Shown here one piece after another: positions 55,440-64,000 of a DNA stretch of 64,000 nt. The stretch is from Dryococelus australis (lineage: Eukaryota; Arthropoda; Insecta; Phasmatodea; Phasmatidae): the NCBI GenBank assembly GCA_029891345.1, contig CM056994.1, forward strand, positions 60,233,251 through 60,297,250, read 5' to 3'. A model generated the notes under the pieces. It saw only the letters and a program-made list of their open reading frames with translations, had not been told where the DNA came from and ran no database searches. A program made the position numbers and the translations under genes. Positions within the stretch are counted from its first letter, which is position 1; every line of letters begins with the position of its first letter.

Positions 55440-56902
55440 ATGATTTTCATATATATCATTTTATCCCTGTATATTAATTTCTTCGTGAACAGTATAAAAT
55501 GTTGGTGTGATTATATAGTTCGTATTGTAGGCGAGTAAGATATAAAGACTGTTTATTTCTTGTATGAAAATTGGTTAAGGAAATTTTATTGTTAGACTTC
55601 TGCACAATTACATTTTAAGCCTAGATGTTACATCCTATAAGAATAATTTAATTTCCCGGTGATGATTTATATGTATGTAATTTTGTCCTTGTATATTATT
55701 AACTTCACGAGAACTATAAAAGGTTGTTGTGTTTAGGTAGTTACTTCATTCTGTTTGTGGGTGTTTACATGTTATGATTGGTATTAGCCATCCTTAGGTG
55801 ATTTTTTTTTACATGAAAAGCATACAATGCTACTTGTGTTTTCTATGTGAAACTTTATCATTATGGTAGTAGATACAACATCTAAGACTGCTATGTTAGA
55901 AGTTAATATGTGTTCTTTGAAAGAAATTCGACAGCTGTCGTTGGGATTGAAACAAAAGTGTTGTTATTGTGACAAGGAGTATCTCGATGTAAGTTACACT
56001 CTCATGGACGATCTTGTCGCAGTAAACCTACTCGCCATCTACATTGTTGTTTAAAATGTCAATGTTTATTTGATAGTAGTGATGAAGTATATCTGCAATG
56101 TATGATATGTTGTGGTTATACTTTTGCAATGGGTAAACCATCACCTGGATTTCACTGCCAACATTGTTATATAAACATAAACAGTCGCAATATGCATTCT
56201 AATGAAAGAAGTAGCTGTTTTAAGATTCCTGGTTGTATTAGATATCGCTGCCGAGAGTGTGGTAATAGATTTAAGAGAAATTCCACATAAAACCCGTATG
56301 CAGTTTCTGTAGTCAAACATTTACCACATATCGTTATGAGCAGTGATATGAAATGAGGGTTTGTTCAACGAATCATAAGTTGAATTTATACCGATGTACA
56401 ATATGCCTTCGTTTGTTTGAGAAAGAGAATGCACTAAGGAAACATGTGATTCTTTACAATTTTTTTCCTTGACAGCGAGTAGTACTTCGAAATCTTTTCC
56501 GTTAACTACTTTGGAACAGAATACACAAACTCGTCATCAGTATATAAATATATATTGCATAGATGACATTTACTTTACTGTGCGATTTGAGAAGTCATAT
56601 AGAATTTGCTTGTTTGGGAAAAGCTGTTAGTAATAAATATTGTTGCGATAAATGTCTGTGTGTGTGTTTACCATTCATAAGCAACTTGAAGAACAGTTGT
56701 TGACTTGTGACGAAGGTGTTGGGTTGGAAAACTCGCCCGCTTCTGGGAATCAGTGTAGATTTTATCTGAAGTTATTTACTTAACGTACCAACATGTATCG
56801 CCACATGAGGAGCACTTGTTTAAAATCTCTGAGTGTGATGTACGTCGGTGTTTGATGTGTGGTCAGTTGTTTACAAGGAAGTCTATATTAGTGAAATTGA
56901 GA
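55440..56902 (+). pseudogene. Zinc-finger-like gene fragment, copy 2, main part
   Basis: Reads MVVDTTSKTAMLEVNMCSLK (55,863), KQKCCYCDKEYLDV, then in the next frame SCRSKPTRHLHCCLKCQCLF, GFHCQHCYININSRNM and RYRCRECGNRFKRNS; further frames give KPVCSFCSQTFTTY, YRCTICLRLFEKENALRKHV (a C2H2 finger with the second pair weakened), RTNMYRHMRSTC and RCLMCGQLFTRKSILVKLR just before the LTR. At least six CxxC knuckles with Phe and basic residues at finger-like spacing suggest a decayed multi-finger DNA-binding protein. Frameshifts and stops are frequent. The LTR element starts at 56,903, inside the last finger-like frame. Confidence 0.55.
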
Positions 56903-58433
56903 TGGTGCTCGTCGAGATTAATTACCATAACGACCACCGGCCTGCAGCGCTATTAGGCTTGCTCCTTGGAGGCTCGGTTTCCCCTTCCCTTTTCTTTTCA
57001 AACCACTACTTTTCCTCCCCGCCTTGTGTGCATCACATTTTTTTTTTTTTACAAAGGGGGCAAAGTTATCATATTGCTGTGCATGTCTGCCAATGGGGCT
57101 ATTTTCTTCCTTCGTCGACTGGCAACCACTACTGGGCCTCGTCTGCATTTATCATCATTAAGTTCGACAGTGTTTGAATTATATCATGGAACAGTGCACT
57201 CTAAATTACCATTTCGGTTTAAATTCCATTTTTTAGATCTGATGTGTGAGTTGAAAGTAGTGGATATTGTGCATGGTTTTGAATATGCTGCTGCCCCATT
57301 TGGCTTCGCCCGGACCTAGAGTTGCTATGTCGCACTCGCTTCCACAGCTTGCAAGATATTGATTTTAATATGTACGTCCTTGTTGATTTTACGACTGGGT
57401 GATTGAGCTAAAATGAATATAGCTACTGCCCAGCTGATTATAGATTATATTATGAGTTTTAATTCATTTTTAATCTGTAGTTTTATTACTTGAAAAGCCT
57501 TAAGGGGGCCACCAGGCCACCACTTCACATTATTCTGCAATAATTTAAATGTACGTTGATGTATACATTTTAGGCATGTAAGTTGCAGTTACTTTAAATG
57601 TTAAAATATTAAGCACAAATAATAGACTGTTGTTAATAAAGAGAAATTGGATTGTCACGTAATCTAGGAGTGTGGCCCTTGATGGTAATTTTTCTGTGCT
57701 TTATGAATAGCACACATATTTTACTTGTGGCATATGATCTGAAAATGTAAAGAGATTAGCCCATCAAGAAGTAAAATAATTTATTGTCATTGCCAAGGAC
57801 TTTTATGGAATAGGATGCTTGGTGGTAATTCGGGATTATTTTTGAGTGTTTGCATAAATGGATTCCAGCCTAGAGCTGACACAGAGTTTTTTTACGATTA
57901 TTAAGTTGTATGTATGTTAATGGATTATGTGAAGTTAGCGAACTAGGTGAGAACTTGAATAAAGGTCTTAACACAATTTTCCTGTTCACAAAGAGCTGAT
58001 TAAGAGGTGCCAATTTTAATATTAATTTGCTGTTGTGTTTTGCCAATATTTATTTTGGTGTTGAGTATATTCAAATATAGAATCATACACTCACTTGGCA
58101 TTCAGCTGTTTGTAGACAGTAGTCATTTTTAATTTCCACTATAGTTGTGTCTATAATCGATCAAGTTAATCTATTAATTATTTTGGTGGCAAAGTATATT
58201 TTAATGAACCTCAAATTGTTTTACCAACATGTTCTCCGGTAATTTGATAAAGGTTTCATCAGTCTAATGGTTTCTTCTTGGCAATGTTCTATTGATTTTG
58301 TATGCTGTGGTCTATTTCGTACCTGATGCAAATACTGTTATGTTTTTTGGGCTTCCAAATAAATCTGAATTGGGCATTAGTGTTTTGTAATTTGTACCGT
58401 CCAGTACAAATTTCTGCAGCTACTCTGGCATCA
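56903..58433 (+). repeat. 5' LTR (right edge tentative)
   Basis: Similarity to the 3' LTR is visible from 56,910 to at least 57,700, where the window limits the comparison. The end at 58,433 (CTGGCATCA) is chosen because it mirrors the TGATGC start. No clear primer-binding site follows. Confidence 0.55.
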
Positions 58434-58468
58434 TACTAATATTTGTATGTTTTTCGTTACATGCTAAC

Positions 58469-59303
58469 ATGAACCATGTCGGTTTCATGTATACGCTGCC
58501 AAGAGAGGAGTTGGAGGGGCTTCTGCAGGATTTGGAGGTTGCATTTGAGGACACCTTTATGGTCGCGCAATTACATCGCTTGGCAGTGCGGCGATTATTT
58601 GAGTTGTATTGCTCCACCGTACAGCCTTCCTCTCCCCCTTCAAGCAGTTGGTTCCAGCGGCGAGTCAACTACATTCTCCACCAGTAAATTATTTCTTTTG
58701 TCTTTGGACAAAATTTCATCTCTTGCTTCCTTGGAGCCCCTTTTATTACTTCGTTTTTTTATAGCCGTTTCTAAGATAGCCTGTAATAAGCCTCTGTTCT
58801 GGGGACTATTTGCTTAAGGCTATTTCAGTCAAGGTCGAGGGATTCATCTTGCAGTTGTTACACAAAGAATTAATGTCACTGTAGGGCACCTTTGCTGAGT
58901 TTAAGCTTCGTGTTTAGCACATGCTTTTTCTGGATCGGGTTAAGAGACAATGTTAAATGGATTATTGTAGATAATTTTGCCCCACACACCAAGGTGCATT
59001 GTATGATGCTTTTCACATCCGAGGTGCAGGGTCGCCTAGTCACTTCAAAGCAATATATAACTAACATCCCACCATCTAGGCATTCTCTTTACGAAGCGAG
59101 CGTGGGTGTCTCTGGCTGTGCTATGCCATTGCAAGGCACTGAACAGTGCAGGCCCCTTGTATGCAGTGCAAATTGTGCTCGTGTAGAGCACGTTGATGTC
59201 ACTTGTGAGCTTGACAAACGTAGTTTGGCTGACAGGCGATGTTTTCATTGTGGCGAGCTAGGGCATTTCGGTCGTTTCTGTAAAGGGTCTGGAAACTGCA
59301 AGT
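58469..59303 (+). pseudogene. gag: gypsy gag with CCHC zinc knuckle
   Basis: Starts with an ATG at 58,469 (MNHVGFMYTLPREELEGLLQ, then VAFEDTFMVAQLHRLAVRRL), open to 58,687. Decayed frames follow (about 58,830-59,060), then an open frame ending with CFHCGELGHFGRFC (about 59,240-59,281), a CX2CX4HX4C nucleocapsid knuckle. The knuckle binds retrotransposon RNA in the particle. At least two frameshifts separate the first and last parts. Confidence 0.7.
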
Positions 59304-59379
59304 GACTGGTCGGGGGCATGGGCCTACCAGTCGTGTAGGATGTAAAATTCAGCACAGTGTACAAAAGTGTATTGTCAGT

Positions 59380-59480
59380 CACCTGCGGTGAATGTAGTTT
59401 TCCCACATGGATTGACACTGGGGCCACACATTGCGTGATGAGCGAGGCATTTCTTAAATGTCTCCTCGATTTCAGAATTT
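59380..59480 (+). pseudogene. gypsy aspartic protease fragment
   Basis: TWIDTGATHCVMSEAFLK holds the DTGA active-site motif of retropepsins. The second half of the domain is not clear. Confidence 0.65.
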
Positions 59481-59769
59481 TTTTAAAGGGTGTGCCAGTC
59501 TTGTTCCAGTGAAATGTTTATGTGCTGCAAATGGCGACATTGTTAGGTCAGATGTAGTTTACATTTTAAGATCGGTAGGTATTCATGGACTTTCCCATTC
59601 TGGGTTTCCCCCCGTCTTTTGCAAGATCTAATATTGGGTTTAGATTTTATGGGTAAAACTAGGGCTTTTGTAAATCTGGACTTATGTTATCTTTCCTTTG
59701 GTCTCACACTGAATATTCGCATCAGTTTGCGCATCGATGATTACCCAGCTATGTTCACCTCTAAGCTCA

Positions 59770-60620
59770 GAGTGAATTGAATGAAGCCAACTTCAAGCTT
59801 AGGCTAGAGTGTTCGAGAGAAGAATTCAGCAACGTGTTTACATCGCGTATTGGGAAATGCAATGTGCTCCCATATAAGTTTGCCTTAATGGACGATATTC
59901 CCATGTGAGACTGACACATTAAATGCCCTCCCCGAAGCTACAAGCCTTTCGAGAAATTATAGAAAAATTGTTAACTGCAGAGGTTATTGTTCTATCTATC
60001 TCCGATTATTACTCTCCCAGATTTCTAGTGAGTAAAAGGGATAGTGACAAGTATCGTATAGTCGTCAATCATTCCTTAGTAAATAAGAAAATCTGCCAAC
60101 GATAGACTGCACCCTTCAACATCTAGGCAAAGCCCGAGTGTTTTCTGTACTCGACCAGTGCTTGTTAGACCTTTCTTGTAGAAAATGTACAGCTTTTGGT
60201 ATGCCATGGAGTTAGTATGAGTTCACGTGGATACCCATGGGATCCAATTTTGGAAGCCAAGCCCTTTCCCATGTTCTTAATCATGTCCTTTCTAAATTTA
60301 AACTCAAATTCGTGTTGAACTATACTGATGACATTATAGTTTACAGTGATGACACAGAGTCTCACTTGATGCATTTAAGGTAAGTTTTCACCAAGATGCG
60401 AGAGGTTGGCTTTACACAAACCCAGATAACATTACACTAGGGTCCAACAAAGTATGATTCTTAGGATACCTGCTCTGTAAGGGACATTTACTCCTAGAGT
60501 CAGAACATGTGGTGCCGATCTTGGACTTACAGCATCCAAAGACACTGAAGGGTGTTCAAAAATTTCTAGGGCTAAAGGGTTACCATTCCTGTTTTTTCGA
60601 TCATTACTCGGAAATTTCTG
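59770..60620 (+). pseudogene. pol: gypsy reverse transcriptase
   Basis: Open piece 59,923-60,105: KLQAFREIIEKLLTAEVIVL, YYSPRFLVSKRDSDKYRIVV. After a frame change come VFSVLDQCLLDL, CTAFGMPWS and FGSQALSHVLNHVLSKFKLK, then NYTDDIIVYSDD, which contains the YxDD catalytic box. The thumb region FTKMREVGF follows. Two or more stops and frameshifts. It copies element RNA to DNA in intact relatives. Confidence 0.8.
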
Positions 60621-60679
60621 TATCTTGAATCAGTTGAAGAAAAATGAAGCGGAATTAAATGGGGTTCAGAGCAGGAAAT

Positions 60680-61120
60680 CGCCTTTTCAACCCTAAAGAA
60701 AATATTGTCGTTGCCTCCACACTCCATATTCCCGACTTTTCGAAGCGGTTTGTAGTCCAGGTGGACGCTTCCTCCCTGGCTTTGGGCACGGTCCGGAGTC
60801 AGCAGATGGAATGAGGTTTGGCCCCAGTGGTGTTCGCTAGCCGTAGTCTTTCGAAGGCAGAACACAAACTGTGTATTTATGAGAAAGAGACCCCGCATGT
60901 ATATTCGGGTTTGAAATGTTCGCTTCATACATTGAACATGAATAAAGTGATTTGCTCACTGATAATCAGGCACTTAGTTAAGTTCTCAGTCATTCTCAGG
61001 AGTTAGGGAAGCTCGGCCTGTGGATCTTGCTCCTGTCAAGGTTTCACTTTAAAGTAAATAATGTCCGCCGCACGGAAAACCAGGTTATGGATGCGCTGTC
61101 GCACATTTACGACATGGACG
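60680..61120 (+). pseudogene. gypsy RNase H
   Basis: LKKILSLPPHS, then APVVFASRSLSKAEHKLCIY (about 60,820), an RNase H signature, and RFHFKVNNVRRTENQVMDAL (61,040-61,110), the usual end of the domain before the integrase. Frames change at least twice between them. Confidence 0.7.
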
Positions 61121-61379
61121 ACTTCGAAGTAAGCCAGGACGAGACCCCAGTTGCATCTGTTAATCTAATTCAGGGTTTCCCAGAATTTTTTCGTAAAACT
61201 GCATCAGGCACAATCTGACGATGCCTTCTGTTCCCAAGTGGTCAAATATTGAAATTCTGGTGCCATTCTTTCTTACATCTTGGAAAAGGACATTCAATAT
61301 TTTATGGAGAAAATGGACATGCACGTAATATCGTTGTTCTGTTATCCTTGTGTCCAATAGTGTTATCCTATTTTCATGA

Positions 61380-62397
61380 ATCTGTGCTTGGGGGAACCAG
61401 GGAATAAGCAAAACTTTTCAGAAAATTGCCAACTATTTCACTTGGCCTATGCTTAAGAGCGAGGTATCAGAATTTGTCCGCACATGTGATGCATGTCAAA
61501 AATGAAAACAGGCTCATCAGGCCCCTCTGGGGCAAAGTGTAGTCCAGCTTCCAGAAGCCCCTTGGTACACAGTCCATTTAGATATATGTTGCCCATTGAT
61601 ACGTTCCAAGAAAGGTAATGTCTGTGTACTTATAATGTTGGATACCTTTTCCAAATTCATAATATCTTTACCCCTTCGGAATATGAAATCTACTACTATA
61701 GTGAAAACCTTGTGTGAACAGGTTTGGAAGGTGTTTAGTACTCCATCAGAAACACTGATGGATAATGCCAAGTATTTTACATTGGCGGTGTTTAAGTACA
61801 CGTGCTTTAGATGGGCTATTAAACATTTCACTTCAAGTCCATATTACCTGAAGAGTAACGAGGTGGAAAGGTTCAATAAAGATCATAAGGCTTGCCTCAC
61901 CATTTTTTATAATCATGATCACTCATTATAGGATCAGGATTTCGATTTAATTAATGTTGGATTTAACAGTGTGCTACACAGATCAACAGGGGGCTCCTTC
62001 ATCTCTTACTTTCCTTGGTCGCCCTTTGAGTCACCGTCTATTAAACAATTGGAACATTCCTCCCATCCCTTCTCCATTAAATGACTCGGCCTGGGACCAA
62101 TTACTTGGGGATGTCCACAAGTGGTTGGACGTGGCTAATAAATTAGTGAATGAAAAGTTAAATCAGTCTAGATCTCATTCTCAGTTTAAGGTCGGCAACC
62201 TCGTCCTCTGCCCAAGTTACATCCTTGCCGACCTGGGCAGTGACATAAGTAGCAAACTTTTATCCAACTCTACTGATCCCTTTATAATTCATAAGTTTTT
62301 AGGTTTCAACACTGTCAGATTGGTTTCGCCTTCATCTGGCCGGTCCTTTAGGAAGGCACATGTTTGCCAATTAAAATTATACATTTCTAGGTCTTAA
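61380..62397 (+). pseudogene. gypsy integrase
   Basis: HHCC remnants near 61,440-61,500 (CDACQK-like). The core keeps VHLDICCPLIRSKKGNVCVL (first Asp) and MLDTFSKFIISLPL, ETLMDNAKYF (second Asp) and NEVERFNKDHKA (Glu). These lie in one 111-codon frame from 61,596 plus its upstream continuation, so the DDE triad appears intact. A TAG at about 61,929 and a frame change precede the 147-codon C-terminal part (61,954-62,397; WLDVANKLVNEKLNQSRSH, FIIHKFLGFNTVRLVSPSSG). Confidence 0.8.
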
Positions 62398-62981
62398 AGG
62401 TGTAGCTGTTGCCTAGTGTTGTGTATTGTATGGTGTTTAATGATATTTGTGCACACACCTGTTCCTGATACCTTTGTTCCTTCTATTTTGAGTTTATGTT
62501 ATGTTCCCATTCTGATTATTTCTTAATTTTAGTTCTAAACCATCTTCTGCCCGAGCCGAACCGAGGTGGCAGCTTCCAACTTCGAGCTGAGAGCAGTTCA
62601 ACGTTTCGGCTGAAGGTGCTGCTGGAAGTTGCCGCCACCATTGTTTAACCCCCGACCCCTCCAGAAGACACCCGATTATTGACACTTGGTGCATACCTGG
62701 CTGCCCACCGATATCATCCCCAGGGAAGGACTTTTTCGTTTTGCTAATTGTCATCAAGTGACGTAGACTACCTCGTAATTGTTTGTTTGTCGAACAAATT
62801 TGTAATATCTGTACTGTTTCTGATTCGGGGAGACTGTCCCATTTCTTAACATCAAGATTTTCTCTTTCTTCTCTTCGATGTGGGTTTTGTACTATGTTTC
62901 GTCCAGTTATGTGACCAGAGGGTGAAAAGTGCCTGAGTGGATTCTTTAAGTATGGGGGTTGTTCAGGGCAGGGGTTTGCGA

Positions 62982-64000
62982 TGATGCTCCGGCATCATCG
63001 AGATTAATTACCATAACGACCACCAGACTGCAGCGCTATTAGGCTTGCTCCTTGGAGGCTCGGTTTCCCCTTCCCTTTTCTTTTCAAACCACTACTTTTC
63101 CTCCCCGCCTTGTGTGTATCACATTTTTTTAAACAAAGGGGGCAGAGTTATTATATTGCTGTGCATGTCTGCCCTTGGGGCTATTCTCTTCCTTTGTCGA
63201 CCGGCAACCACTACAGGGTCTCATCAGCATTGATCATCATGAAGTTCGACGGCGTTTGAATTATATCATGGCACAGTGCACTAGGGGTTTTCATTATTAT
63301 GGTTATAGTAATTTTGTTTAGTGGTTTGTAATTATGCTATACTGTCTGCCGGCTAGAAGGGAGTGAATGGTAAGTTGTGGATACCAGCATTTAAAAAAAA
63401 ATGGATATTAGGGTTGTAACTTGTTGATTGTATTGTAGTGTGCGCTAATTTATGGACGTGCAGAAGTAGTTAGTTTATTCTAAATTCTGTCTTGTCGCAC
63501 CTTCTAAATTACCATTTCGGTTTAACTTCCTTTTATTTAGAACTGATGTGTGAATTGAAAGTTGTGAATATTGTGCGTAGTTTTGAATATGCTGCCGCCC
63601 CATTTGGCTTCGCCCGATCCTAGTCTTGCTACGTAGCACTCGTTTCCACAGCTTGGAAGATATTGATGTTAATATGTACGGCCTTATTGATTTTACAACT
63701 TGGTACCTTGAACTAGCTAAAATGAATATAGCTGCTACCCAGCTGATTATAGATTTTATTATAATTTTTACTTCATTTTTAATTCGTTGTTTTATTACGT
63801 GAATAGCCTTAAGAGGGCGGTTGGGCCACCACTTCAAATTATTCTGTGATAATTGAAATGTATGTTGATGTATATGTTTTAGGCATGCCAGTTACAGTTC
63901 TTTTAAATGTTAAAATATTAAACACGAGTAATAGACTGTTATTAATAAAGAGAAATTGGTTTTTCACGTAATCTAAAAGGGTGGCCCTTGATGGTAATTT
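62982..64000 (+). repeat. 3' LTR (truncated by window end)
   Basis: Matches the 5' LTR from GAGATTAATTACCATAACGA onward. About 225 bp at 63,282-63,505 (TAGGGGTTTTCATTATTATG to TTGTCGCACC) is absent from the 5' LTR. It resumes at CTAAATTACCATTTCGGTTT and still matches at 64,000 (GGCCCTTGATGGTAATTT). Confidence 0.85.

Larger units (their letters stand above)
56903..64000 (+). mobile_element. Ty3/gypsy LTR retrotransposon, 3' LTR cut by window end
   Basis: The 5' LTR starts TGGTGCTCGTCGAGATTAAT at 56,903. The matching 3' LTR starts TGATGCTCCGGCATCATCG at 62,982 and continues past 64,000. Internal order is gag, zinc knuckle, protease, RT, RNase H, integrase, as in Ty3/gypsy. All genes are broken. 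A purine-rich stretch (GTATGGGGGTT, then AGGGCAGGGG) lies just before the 3' LTR as a polypurine tract. LTRs differ by scattered substitutions and a 225-bp indel, so the insertion is not recent. Confidence 0.9.

Noticed and set aside
56918-57319. ORFs in the 5' LTR
   Set aside because: LTR sequence; the 3' LTR does not keep the same frames open.

Overview
The window looks like gene-poor, repeat-rich nuclear DNA of an animal, most likely an arthropod and probably an insect with a large genome. The reasons are a Polinton/Maverick, a Helitron-type element, a tRNA-derived SINE, TA-flanked MITEs, a Tc1-like remnant and Ty3/gypsy elements, all in AT-rich DNA with almost no long ORFs. I found no intact host gene and no RNA gene beyond tRNA-like SINE heads. 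The species cannot be named from this sequence alone.

Left part (1-20.7 kb): a short Helitron-type element (52-1186) carries a 21-unit minisatellite built on a tRNA A-box-like sequence. It is followed by AT-rich and GT-rich degenerate DNA, one copy of a dispersed repeat (R1), a 419-bp terminal-inverted-repeat MITE, 118-bp satellite units with TGACCTTGA motifs, a decayed gypsy pol (about 12.9-15.2 kb), SINE copies, a foldback element and a TA-microsatellite palindrome.

Centre (20,680-36,737): a complete-boundary Polinton/Maverick of 16,058 bp. It has about 2-kb terminal inverted repeats beginning AGT, is flanked by the 6-bp target duplication ATTGCC, and sits in a second copy of R1. The unfilled R1 copy near 6.07 kb shows the same ATTGCC once, which confirms both ends. 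Inside, genes diverge from about 29.3 kb. Leftward (minus): a small unknown gene, a membrane-peptide-like minor virion protein, an adenain-like cysteine protease, a penton-like protein, a small basic ORF and the start of a major capsid gene. Rightward (plus): a packaging ATPase, a coiled-coil fibre-like protein, a conserved unnamed protein and a DDE integrase with chromodomain. Every module is broken by stops or frameshifts. No DNA polymerase B was recognised. The left 4-5 kb instead holds a SINE, AT-rich tandem repeats and an unfamiliar gene-like locus with 81-bp in-frame repeats.

Right part (36.7-64 kb): an internally deleted Tc1-like element, more copies of the 'GGCTGTTCACGG' MITE family in two size classes, SINEs, a TTAA-flanked MITE, a CpG-rich patch with a strong splice-donor match, and an unexplained 116-codon open frame at 43.1 kb. 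An inverted pair of segments carries a zinc-finger-like gene fragment (50.05-51.0 kb minus and 53.55-56.9 kb plus). The plus copy is interrupted at about 56.9 kb by a gypsy LTR element whose 3' LTR runs off the window end. Gene calls come from recognising motifs in translated frames; no database search was possible.
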